In this document: in pieces, positions 33,464 through 41,583 of the stretch | How positions within the stretch are numbered: position 1 is the stretch's first letter | Layout of the letters: every line of letters starts with the position of its first letter | Assembly: GCA_963718405.1 (NCBI GenBank) | Contig: CAVQYZ010000002.1 | Span: forward strand, 1,178,001-1,242,000 | Length of the DNA: 64,000 bases | DNA from: Bog-756 sp963718405 | Lineage (GTDB): Bacteria > Actinomycetota > Acidimicrobiia > Acidimicrobiales > RAAP-2 | Direction: 5' to 3' | Notes under the pieces: model-generated | Told to the model about the DNA's origin: nothing | Seen by the model: only the letters and a program-made list of their open reading frames with translations | The model's database searches: none | Made by a program: the position numbers and the translations under genes

Positions 33464-33814
33464 GTGACGAAACTAGAGGACACGGACAGGTGCGGGTGGT
33501 GTCAGCGTCCAATGGCTCCGAAGACCGGCGCCGGGCGTCCGAGGAGCTTCTGCTGTCGATCCCACCGGCAGAGAGCGTATGAGGCCCGGCGGCGGGCCGA
33601 CCAGTTACAGGTCCCGCCAGGCCAGGTCATCGTGTCCGAGTCGGATCTCGCCATGTTGCATGACCGGCTGTACCGATTGGAATCAGCTCTGGAGGATGTG
33701 GACGCCGACCTGGGCGCCAATCCCGGCGTCCGGGCGTACCGTCAGGCCTTCGAGCATCTGTGCGATCCGGCCCGTGACCTGGTGGGCGTGCTGGTGGAGC
33801 CGGTCAGGCAGTGA
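33464..33814 (+). CDS. Small zinc-finger-like protein
   Basis: A 116-residue protein starting with CGWCQRPM and RSFCCRSHRQRAYEARRRA. The C-x2-C...C-C-x2-H pattern followed by RQRAYE recurs in many short actinobacterial proteins and probably binds zinc. The C-terminal half is helical (MLHDRLYRLESALEDVDADLG). It could bind DNA or RNA; nothing next to it tells which. The longer open frame upstream from 33101 is shadow of the opposite-strand gene. Confidence 0.65.
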   Translation: MTKLEDTDRCGWCQRPMAPKTGAGRPRSFCCRSHRQRAYEARRRADQLQVPPGQVIVSESDLAMLHDRLYRLESALEDVDADLGANPGVRAYRQAFEHLCDPARDLVGVLVEPVRQ

Positions 33815-34139
33815 CCACCCCTCTTCCAAAACCGCCGATAATGTATATTATGTCAAGTAAGGGAGAAACCCCGATAATTCTGGTTTCCCGCTCTCCCCTG
33901 ACCCCTTCCGAGGGCTGACAGAGGCCCCTCGGATTCGAGTTCGCCCGGCTGACGAGTTGAACGCCTGTCGGGCGGACGGAACGATCGGCGACGGAGACGG
34001 CCATCACGAAAAAAGCGATGTTGGGATCCGTCGGTCGTCCGGCTGTAGGGCCTGCTCCCCCTTGCCGGGGGGGAAGCCTAAAGGTATTTCTAAGGTCATT
34101 GGCCTTCAGTCGGCGACGGGCGACACCGATGATATTGCC
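33815..34139. other. 325-base AT-richer leader region before the pilin gene
   Basis: Contains ATAATGTATATTAT (33838-33851), a 5-4-5 inverted repeat and the best AT-rich promoter in the window. Then comes an imperfect hairpin (GGGAGAAACC at about 33861-33870 with GGTTTC and CTCCC to 33898), and a G/C hairpin CCCCC-TTGC-CGGGGG at about 34063-34078. If transcription begins near 33856 the pilin mRNA has a structured leader of about 280 bases. No riboswitch consensus fits well; no gene is seen. Confidence 0.55.
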
Positions 34140-34767
34140 ATGTTCACTGACAAAATCGAGAAGTATGACGCCTCCCCGAAGACCGACGAGGGATTCACAC
34201 TCATCGAGCTCATGGTCGTTCTGCTGATCATGGCTATTCTCTTGGCCATCGCCATCCCGACATTCCTCGGGGTGTCAGGCTCTGCGAATGACCGGGCGGC
34301 CCAATCCAACCTCAACACCGCTCTGACCAACGTAAAGAGCTATTTCCAGACCAACCAGCAGTCATTCGGCTCCTCCGCTGCCACCACGGTGGTGTCGGCC
34401 ATGACCACCCAGGAGCCCAGCCTGCAGTGGACCACGGGCGCGTCAGGGTCCTCGGGCCAGATCTCGGTGTACGCGTCTTCCGATGGTGCCGCGATCGGTG
34501 CTGGCCTCGGAGTCGAAAACCGGATATTGCTGGTATCTGATCGACAATGAGAGCTCGACGGCGGAGACGGATTCGGTCATCACGGCTTTCAACGTCTCGG
34601 GCGGCACGGTCAACGTGGCGCATTCGGGCACCTGGTACGGAGTGGCCAAGCCGGCGAAGACCGCCTGCCAAGCGAATACGGGCATCGCGCAGAGTGCCAC
34701 CGCCGGCACCGCCCCTTCTGCCACTGTGTCGGTGTTCCAGGGCGGATCGGGCTTCCCGGCCTCCTGA
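34140..34767 (+). CDS. Type IV pilin-like protein (PilA), reading frame broken
   Basis: A prepilin that would be processed and assembled into a surface pilus or pseudopilus. Seen: an 18-residue leader, MFTDKIEKYDASPKTDEG, then the cleavage site before FTLIELMVVLLIMAILLAIAIPTFLG, with the +5 Glu of type IV pilins, and a helical spine. After SSDGAA (about residue 118) homology moves to the +1 frame: VLASESKTGYCWYLIDN, then a beta-rich head with one further Cys (TACQANTG), ending at 34767. Removing one G in ATCGGTGCTGG (about 34491-34501) restores about 208 residues. No pilus assembly genes are in the window. Confidence 0.82.
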
Positions 34768-34927
34768 TCCTGGTTGGCTCTGTGACCAGCTGATCAGGCT
34801 CCGCTCAGGGCCATCGCTGACCTCCCCGTCAATCCGAGGTGCCCAGGGGCGACTGGGCCTAGTATGGAGCTAGTGCATCGGGCCGTGGGCTGACCGCCGT
34901 TGGCGCGGGGACGATGCGAGGGAGGAA

Positions 34928-35695
34928 ATGATGCCTGAGATCGTGAAGCTTCCGCAGAACATGAAGTTCGACTCCGTGGAGGAGGAACGGCTCCACCGCA
35001 AGCAGCGGCTGGCGGCCGGGTTCCGGTTGTTCTCCAAGTTCGGCTTCGACGAGGGGGTGGCCGGGCACATCACCGCCCGCGATCCTGAGCGGCTGGACCA
35101 CTTCTGGGTCAACCCCTTCGGCATGCACTTCGGCCATATCCGGGTGTCCGATCTCATCCTGGTGAATCACGAGGGGACGGTGGTCGAGGGGGAGATGCCG
35201 GTCAACGGCGCGGCCTTCGCCATCCACTCCCAGGTCCACTCCGCCCGCCCCGACGTGGTGGCAGCGGGCCATGCCCACTCGATCTACGGGAAGTCGTGGT
35301 CCGCTCTGGGCCGGACCCTCGATCCCATCACCCAGGACGTCTGTGCCTTCTATGAGGACCACGCCGTATTCGACGATTACACCGGCGTGGTGCTGGACAT
35401 CGAAGAGGGCAAGCGCATCGCCCACGCCCTCGGCGAGAACAAAGCAGTCATCCTGCGGAACCACGGTTTGCTCACCGTGGGGCAGTCGGTGGACGAGGCC
35501 GTGTGGTGGTTCATCACCATGGAGCGCTCGTGCCAGGCTCAGCTGCTGGCGTCCTCGGCTGGTGAGCCGGTGCTCATCGATCCGGAGATGGCCCGCCTGA
35601 CCCGGAACCAGGTCGGTTCGCACCTGGCCGGCTGGTTCAGCTTCCAGCCGCTCTTCGATCGGATCGTGCGGGAGCAGCCCGACCTGTTGGACTGA
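34928..35695 (+). CDS. Class II aldolase/adducin-family protein
   Basis: A 255-residue zinc-dependent aldolase-like enzyme. Seen: FGFDEGVAGHITARDP, HSQVHSARPDVVAAGHAHSIYGK (the GHAHS metal ligands) and AVILRNHGLLTVG (third His). Family members cleave or epimerise sugar phosphates, or decarboxylate; this subgroup, with a DHFWVNPFGMHF stretch, is widespread in actinobacteria and of unknown substrate. GGGAGGAA precedes two adjacent ATG codons (34928 and 34931). A possible -10, TAGTAT, lies at 34860-34865. Confidence 0.85.
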   Translation: MMPEIVKLPQNMKFDSVEEERLHRKQRLAAGFRLFSKFGFDEGVAGHITARDPERLDHFWVNPFGMHFGHIRVSDLILVNHEGTVVEGEMPVNGAAFAIHSQVHSARPDVVAAGHAHSIYGKSWSALGRTLDPITQDVCAFYEDHAVFDDYTGVVLDIEEGKRIAHALGENKAVILRNHGLLTVGQSVDEAVWWFITMERSCQAQLLASSAGEPVLIDPEMARLTRNQVGSHLAGWFSFQPLFDRIVREQPDLLD

Positions 35696-35921
35696 GCCAG
35701 CCGCTGAACGCCCGATGGTGACGGCATCCCGGGGCAACAGAGGCCCGCCTAGGGAGTGTCGGCAACGCTCTCATGAGGGCACGCAATCGGAGCGAGAGGC
35801 CAGTAGGTGGTGCACTCATCACGGTCAGTGGCCTAAGGCCGAACGGGCGATGAAGGCTGCCGAGGTGGCTGCTACATTCCCTTGAGGTTTTGGGTGCGGA
35901 TTTCACAGCGGAGGCGGGTAC

Positions 35922-38036
35922 ATGTTGACAACGGGGACTTCTTCTGGCCGAGGAGTAATTCGGAAACTGGGTGGCGCGGCCGTCATGGGCGCTGCCCTGG
36001 TGCTCGTGGTGGGTGCAACTACCGTCTTCGGAGCGACTGTGGTGGCAGGAGCAGGGACAAAGACCACTGTCTCGTCGTTCACAGCCAAGCCTTCGTCGCT
36101 CACCTGGGCCGGTGGAGCGGTGACCCTTTCGGCCAAAGTCGCCAACGCCAAGACCTGTACGTTTTCGGTGACACCGGCGATCAAAGGCCTGCCGGCCAAA
36201 AAGACCTGCACCAACGGAACCGTGGATCAGAAGGTGACCGTTCCGAAGAACACCGGAACCAAGGCGATCACCTACACCTTCGGCCTATCGGTCACGGGAA
36301 CTACCACGGTGAAGGCGACGCCGGTGAAGATCACGGTCGGAGTCGGGCCACCTCCGACAGTTACCGATTTCAACGCCAACCCTTCCACACTGGCCTCGAC
36401 GGGTGGAACGGTCACACTCTCGGCCCAGGTGACCAACGCCAAGACGTGCGACTTCTCCTCCACACCAGCTATCACCGGTCTGCCGTCGACGGTCTCGTGC
36501 TCGAGTGGAACGGTCACCAAGCAGGTGACGGTGCCGGCCAATGTCGAGACCGAGTCCGTGGTGTACACCTTCGGACTGTCGGTCACCGGTAAGACGACCG
36601 TGGCGGCCAAGGCCACCACGGTGACCATCGGCGCGGGCTCGGCACTCACCGGAGCGTCCTCGGTGGCCAGCGACGGCGAAAGCTACTGTGCCGTGCTGGC
36701 TAGCGGCGGGGTGGACTGCTGGGGGTTCAACGAGGGCGACCTGGGCAACGGGTCCACCGGGGGGCCTGACGGGGCTGGTGGCTACGACACCCCGCAGGCG
36801 GTCATCGGTATTACCGACGCCGACTCCGTCGTCGCCGGGAACTACGGCTTCCTCAACTACTGTGCCCTGCTCTCGACTGGAAGCGTGGACTGTTGGGGAG
36901 CCAACGCCGACGGCCAACTGGGTAACGGGACCACCGGCGGCCCTGACGGAGCGAACGGCTACGACACGCCCCAGGCGGTCACCGGCATCACCGACGCAGA
37001 CTCTGTTGTGAGCAGCGACGGTGGCTACTGTGCGGTGCTCTCAACCGGCGAGGTCGACTGCTGGGGGTACAACCGTGACGGCGAACTGGGCAACGGCTCC
37101 ACCGGTGGCCCTGACAGCGCGGACGGCTACGACGCGCCCCAGGTGGTGACCGGCATCACCGACGCCACCTCCGTGACCAACGATGGCACCGGCAACTGCG
37201 CGCTGCTCTCCACCGGCGGGGTGGACTGCTGGGGGGACAACGAGAGGGGCCAGCTGGGTAACGGGACGACCGATGGACCTGACGGATCCGGCTACGACAC
37301 TCCCCAGGCGGTTTCGGGCATCACCGACGCTGACTCGGTCGTCAGCGACGGCGGAGGCGGCGATTGTGCCGTGCTCTCGACCGGTGGGGTCCAGTGCTGG
37401 GGAGCCGTCAGCGAAGGCCAGCTCGGCAACGGGACGACGAGTGGACCTGACTGCTCGAGTGGGTGCTATAACACGCCCCAGGCGGTCTCGGGCATCACCA
37501 ACGCCGACTCCCTGAGCAGTGATAACGAAGGCTACTGTGCGGTGCTCTCCACCGGCGGGGTGGAGTGTTGGGGGGAGAATGCCAACGGTGATCTGGGCAA
37601 CGGCTCCATCGGTGGACCGGACGGCGCCTCGGGCTACGACACTCCTCAGGTGGTGGCCGTCACCGATGCTGACTCCCTGACCGGCGACGGCGAGGGCCAG
37701 GGTGGCTACTGCGCGGTCCTCTCCACGGGCGGGGTGGACTGCTGGGGGTACAACTCCGACGGCCAACTGGGCAACAGCTCCGTCGGCGGCCCCGACGGCG
37801 AGGACGGCTACGACTCGCCCCAGGCCGTCACCGGAATCACCGACGCCAACTCGGTGACCAACTCCAGCGACAACGGGACTGCTGCCGACTACTGTGCCGG
37901 GCTTTCGACCGGCGGGGTGGACTGTTGGGGGGACGACACGCTCGGCCAGGTGGGCAACGGGACACGCGATGCGGTTGACGGCGGCCCTGACAAGGTCGGC
38001 GGCTATGACACGCCCCAGGCGGTCAGCTCTCCGTAG
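35922..38036 (+). CDS. Secreted protein: Ig-like repeats plus eight RCC1-like repeats
   Basis: A 704-residue exported protein. Seen: a signal segment (about 17-44), two Thr/Val-rich Ig-like units of about 90 residues (TVSSFTAKPSSLTWAGGAVT and its later copy), then eight RCC1-type repeats of 50-60 residues from about 245 to the end. Each repeat has CAVLSTGGVDCWG, then GQLGNGTTGGPDG, then YDTPQAVTGITDADS. Every repeat keeps two Cys nine residues apart, probably a disulphide, and an extra TGGPDG...GYDTP loop absent from ordinary RCC1. This predicts a disulphide-stiffened beta-propeller on the cell surface. GGAGGCGGG precedes the ATG; the end overlaps the convergent gene by 14 bases. Confidence 0.85.
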   Translation: MLTTGTSSGRGVIRKLGGAAVMGAALVLVVGATTVFGATVVAGAGTKTTVSSFTAKPSSLTWAGGAVTLSAKVANAKTCTFSVTPAIKGLPAKKTCTNGTVDQKVTVPKNTGTKAITYTFGLSVTGTTTVKATPVKITVGVGPPPTVTDFNANPSTLASTGGTVTLSAQVTNAKTCDFSSTPAITGLPSTVSCSSGTVTKQVTVPANVETESVVYTFGLSVTGKTTVAAKATTVTIGAGSALTGASSVASDGESYCAVLASGGVDCWGFNEGDLGNGSTGGPDGAGGYDTPQAVIGITDADSVVAGNYGFLNYCALLSTGSVDCWGANADGQLGNGTTGGPDGANGYDTPQAVTGITDADSVVSSDGGYCAVLSTGEVDCWGYNRDGELGNGSTGGPDSADGYDAPQVVTGITDATSVTNDGTGNCALLSTGGVDCWGDNERGQLGNGTTDGPDGSGYDTPQAVSGITDADSVVSDGGGGDCAVLSTGGVQCWGAVSEGQLGNGTTSGPDCSSGCYNTPQAVSGITNADSLSSDNEGYCAVLSTGGVECWGENANGDLGNGSIGGPDGASGYDTPQVVAVTDADSLTGDGEGQGGYCAVLSTGGVDCWGYNSDGQLGNSSVGGPDGEDGYDSPQAVTGITDANSVTNSSDNGTAADYCAGLSTGGVDCWGDDTLGQVGNGTRDAVDGGPDKVGGYDTPQAVSSP

Positions 38037-38571
38037 GAGTAGGCGGCTTTCGTTCGCCGACCTCCGTGCGGTCCGGCGGGTCCGGCCTATCGGAGCCATC
38101 GGACCGATCCGGGGTGATCACCACCACGGGGATGGTCCGGGTCACGTGCCGCTGGTAGACGTCGTACCGGCCCTGTACGCCCCGATGGAAGATGCGGGAC
38201 ATCCCCCGGTTGGTCCGGTTGACCAGCGGCCACAGTTGCTGGCGTTCCTCGGGGTCCGCCACCCGTGCCGTGGCCTGCATGACCTTCCTGCCCACCCGCA
38301 CGGTGACCGCCGGATTGGCCTCGAGGTTGAACAGCCAGGCCGGGGGCCGCTCACTCCCCCCGTTGGAGGCCACCACGATCAGGTCGCCCCGGTCGCGGCA
38401 GTAGGTCAGGCCGTGGGTGCGCAGCTGACCGGTCTTGCGGCCGGTGGTGGTCAGCAACAGCGCCGGTACCCGATTGGAGTGCTTGCCCACCCGCCCGTCG
38501 GTCTTCTCGTAGATGTACACGTGGAACCGGAGGTAGGGACCGACGAACCGGGTGGTGAAGACGCCGTCCAT
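38023..38571 (-). CDS. F420-type (Ddn-like) deazaflavin-dependent oxidoreductase
   Basis: A 182-residue member of the nitroreductase/deazaflavin family. Seen: VPALLLTTTGRKTGQLRTHGLTY, DLIVVASNGGSERPPAWLFNLEANPAVTVRVG and a long Pro/Asp-rich tail. The TTGRKTG turn and SNGG.....W.hNL pattern mark the F420H2-dependent quinone or ester reductase group. Second such enzyme in the window (see 30203). It overlaps the 3' end of the RCC1 gene on the other strand and lies 18 bases after gcvPB on the same strand. Confidence 0.88.
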   Translation of the reverse strand: MDGVFTTRFVGPYLRFHVYIYEKTDGRVGKHSNRVPALLLTTTGRKTGQLRTHGLTYCRDRGDLIVVASNGGSERPPAWLFNLEANPAVTVRVGRKVMQATARVADPEERQQLWPLVNRTNRGMSRIFHRGVQGRYDVYQRHVTRTIPVVVITPDRSDGSDRPDPPDRTEVGERKPPTPTES

Positions 38572-38589
38572 GAGCCGCGTGCGCCCGGG

Positions 38590-40158
38590 TCAGGGACGGG
38601 CGTCGAAGGTCGGGATCAGCGTGCGGGCGGCCCGGGCCTCGTCGACCCTCCGCACCGGGGTGCGGTGCGGGTACTCGGCCATCCAGCCGTCGGGCTTGAC
38701 CGTGGCCTCCTGGGCGATCAGCTCGAGGGACTGGGCCAGGGCCTCCAGGGTCTGGGGGCTCTCGGTCTCGGTGGGCTCGATCATGAGGGCCTCCTCCACG
38801 ATCAGCGGGAAGTACACCGTGGGCGAGTGGAACCCTTCCTCCAGCAGGCGCTTGGCCACGTCCAACGCCCGGACCCCATGGGCCTGCTTGAGGGTGCGCA
38901 CCGACAGCACCGCTTCGTGCATGCACGGTCGGTTGAAGGGGACGTCGTACGTCCCGGTCAGCCGCTGGCGGATCCAGTTGGCGTTGAGGACCGCCGTCTC
39001 GGCGATGTGCCGAAGCCCATCGCCCCCGTTGACCAGGATGTAGGTCAGGGCCCGGGCCAGCACCAGGGCATTCCCGTGCCAGGTGTGCATCCTCCCGATC
39101 GACTGCGCCGGGGTGCTCCACCCATAGACCGGTGTCTGGTCGTCCGAGTCCACCCGCACCGCCCGTGGTCCGGGCAGGAAGGGCACCAGGCGCTCGGACA
39201 CCGCCACCGGACCGGCCCCGGGCCCTCCCCCGCCGTGGGGGGTGGCAAAGGTCTTGTGCAGGTTCATGTGGACGATGTCGAACCCCATGTCGCCAGGGCG
39301 CACCACCCCCAGAATGGCATTGAGATTGGCCCCGTCGTAGTAGAGGAGCCCACCCACCTCGTGCACCGCCGCGGCGATGGCGGCGATGTCCTCTTCGAAC
39401 AGTCCGAGCGTGTTGGGGTTGGTCAGCATGATGCCGGCCACGTCCTCATCGAGCACCGTGGCCAGTGCCTCCATGTCAACGCAGCCCCGTTCGTCGCTCG
39501 GGACCGTGACCACCTCGTACCCACCGAGGGTCACCGAGGCCGGGTTGGTGCCATGAGCCGAGTCCGGGATGATGACCTTGGAGCGTGGCGACCCCTGGGC
39601 CTGGTGCCAGGCCCGCATGAGCAGCAGGCCGGTGAGCTCGCCGGCGGCGCCGGCCGCCGGCTGCAGCGTGGCCGCGGCCATGCCGGTGATCTCACAGAGC
39701 ACCGACTCCAGTTCGACCAGGAGCGCCAGCCAACCCTGGGTCAGAGACGCCGGCGCCCCCGGATGGACGCCGGCCAGACCGGGCAGCCCCGCCACCGTGT
39801 CACAGACCTTGGGGTTGTACTTCATGGTGCACGAGCCGAGCGGGTAGGCCCCGAGGTCCACCGAGAACTGGCGATGGGACAGCCGGGTGAAGTGGCCCAC
39901 CAGGTCACGCTCGGAGACCTCTGCCAGCGGGACCGGGTCCGACCGGAGATGGCCCTCGGGCACCAGCTGTTCCATCGGGAGCTCGGGGACACCGGTGGTG
40001 CGGAACGACCAGGCCTGGCGGCCCGGGTGGGACAGCTCGAACAGTGTGGGCTCGGACTCCTGACCCATCAGGGGGGCACTGGCCGCCTTGCCACCGGCGG
40101 CCTCCCGAACGGGGTGTTGCCCGTTGTCGGCCGAGGCATCAACCAATCGGTCAGCCAT
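38590..40158 (-). CDS. gcvPB: Glycine dehydrogenase (decarboxylating), subunit 2
   Basis: PLP-bearing half of glycine decarboxylase (P-protein), which decarboxylates glycine and passes the aminomethyl group to lipoyl-GcvH. Seen: SVDLGAYPLGSCTMKYNPK, a PLP-lysine at about 302 in NLHKTFATPHGGGGPG, DSAHGTNPAS and DGANLNAIL. Length 522. The N-terminus has about 30 extra, low-complexity residues. Its ATG overlaps the gcvPA stop by one base (TGATG), so the two halves are made in balance. Confidence 0.95.
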   Translation of the reverse strand: MADRLVDASADNGQHPVREAAGGKAASAPLMGQESEPTLFELSHPGRQAWSFRTTGVPELPMEQLVPEGHLRSDPVPLAEVSERDLVGHFTRLSHRQFSVDLGAYPLGSCTMKYNPKVCDTVAGLPGLAGVHPGAPASLTQGWLALLVELESVLCEITGMAAATLQPAAGAAGELTGLLLMRAWHQAQGSPRSKVIIPDSAHGTNPASVTLGGYEVVTVPSDERGCVDMEALATVLDEDVAGIMLTNPNTLGLFEEDIAAIAAAVHEVGGLLYYDGANLNAILGVVRPGDMGFDIVHMNLHKTFATPHGGGGPGAGPVAVSERLVPFLPGPRAVRVDSDDQTPVYGWSTPAQSIGRMHTWHGNALVLARALTYILVNGGDGLRHIAETAVLNANWIRQRLTGTYDVPFNRPCMHEAVLSVRTLKQAHGVRALDVAKRLLEEGFHSPTVYFPLIVEEALMIEPTETESPQTLEALAQSLELIAQEATVKPDGWMAEYPHRTPVRRVDEARAARTLIPTFDARP

Positions 40159-41507
40159 CACGCCACCGCCTTGGCCAGAGCTGTGACATAGGCGTCGATC
40201 TCGTCACGGGTCCGCCGCTCGGTCACCGAGATGAGCAGCCCGTGGTCCCCGTGGTCGAACTCGTCGCCCAAGGCGATGCCGGCCAAAAACCCGGCGTCAG
40301 CCATGCGGTCGATGACCACCGCGGCCGGAACGGGGAGGCGCACGGCGAACTCCCGGAAGACCGGGGCCTCGGCGAAGGGCTCCACCCGATCCAGCGAGAG
40401 CAGGGCGTTACGGGTGTAGTGGGTGGCCTCGGCACACCGCCGGGCCAGCTGCACCAGGCCACCGGTCCCCAACCAGCCCAGTTGGATGGCCGCGGTCACC
40501 GCCATCAGGGTCTGGTTGGTGCACACGTTGGACGTGGCCTTCTCCCGCCGGATGTCCTGTTCCCGGGCCCGCAGGGTGGTGACGTAGGCCGTTCGGCCTT
40601 CCACGTCCACGGTCTCCCCCACCAGCCGGCCCGGAAGCCGCCGCACGTGGGCCTGGGTGCAGGCGAACAGCCCGAGGTAGGGACCGCCGAAGCCCAGGGT
40701 GGTGCCGAACACCTGACCCTCCCCCACCACCACGTCGGCGCCCCACGCCCCGGCGGAACGCAGCAGACCGGCGGCCACCGGGTCGATGCCCACCACCAGT
40801 TGGGCCCCGGTCCGGTCACACAGGGCCCGGGCCGCGGCCACGTCCTCGATGCAGCCGAGGTAGTTGGGATAGCCCACCATGACCACCCCGGGCGGGTCCT
40901 GAGCTTCCCGATCGGTGTGGTCCCAGTTGGTGACGCCGTTGACCAGAGGAGCGGTCCACAGGCGATGCCCGGTGCCTGCGGCACAGGTGGCCAGCATCTG
41001 GCGCCAGTGGGGGTGGATGCCGGCCGACACCCACACCGACTCCCGCCCGGATGCCGCCACGCCCAGGTTGACCGCCTCGACGGCAGCACTCCCACCGTCG
41101 TAGAGCGAGGCGTTGGCCACCGGCAGGCCGGTGAGCCGGGCCACCATGGTCTGATACTCGAAGACCGCCTGCAGGACCCCCTGGGCCACCTCGGGTTGGT
41201 AGGGGGTGTACGAGGTGACGAACTCCGACCGTCCGGCCAGGGCCCGGGTCACCGAGGGGATCTCGTGGTCGTACGCTCCCCCACCGGCGAAGCACACCAG
41301 TCGGTCGGAGCGGGCCCGGTTCTGGTCGGCGAACCCCTCCATGGCGGCCAGGACGTCGGGCTCACCGGCGCCGTCGGCCAACTCCAGCCGATGCTGCAGC
41401 CTCAGTGCCTCGGGGACCACCTCGAACAACTGGTCGACCGAGGAGAGGCCGAGGAAGGACAGCATGCTCTCGATCTCGTCCTCGGTGTGCGGGATGTAGG
41501 TACCCAC
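40158..41507 (-). CDS. gcvPA: Glycine dehydrogenase (decarboxylating), subunit 1
   Basis: Second half of the two-subunit P-protein. Seen: YIPHTEDEIESMLSFLGLSSVDQLFEVVP at the start, GGGAYDHEIPSV, TPYQPEVAQGVLQAVFEYQT, NASLYDGGSAAVEAVNL and VGEGQVFGTTLGFGGPYLG. Length 449. GGAGGAG precedes the GTG at 41507; the ORF could extend to 41756, but that part has no family resemblance. Split P-proteins are usual in Gram-positives and archaea; many actinobacteria have a single fused gcvP instead. Confidence 0.95.
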   Translation of the reverse strand: MGTYIPHTEDEIESMLSFLGLSSVDQLFEVVPEALRLQHRLELADGAGEPDVLAAMEGFADQNRARSDRLVCFAGGGAYDHEIPSVTRALAGRSEFVTSYTPYQPEVAQGVLQAVFEYQTMVARLTGLPVANASLYDGGSAAVEAVNLGVAASGRESVWVSAGIHPHWRQMLATCAAGTGHRLWTAPLVNGVTNWDHTDREAQDPPGVVMVGYPNYLGCIEDVAAARALCDRTGAQLVVGIDPVAAGLLRSAGAWGADVVVGEGQVFGTTLGFGGPYLGLFACTQAHVRRLPGRLVGETVDVEGRTAYVTTLRAREQDIRREKATSNVCTNQTLMAVTAAIQLGWLGTGGLVQLARRCAEATHYTRNALLSLDRVEPFAEAPVFREFAVRLPVPAAVVIDRMADAGFLAGIALGDEFDHGDHGLLISVTERRTRDEIDAYVTALAKAVA

Positions 41508-41583
41508 GGCCGCTCCTCCACTGCTGCGTTGTTGCTGTCTAGTTGAGTACCGGGCCCGGGAACCAATGCGGGCCGGTGGATGC

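Noticed and set aside
33995..34139. Possible c-di-GMP riboswitch before the pilin gene
   Set aside because: The conserved core (CGCAAAG and matching tetraloop parts) is not present. Only general hairpins can be claimed.
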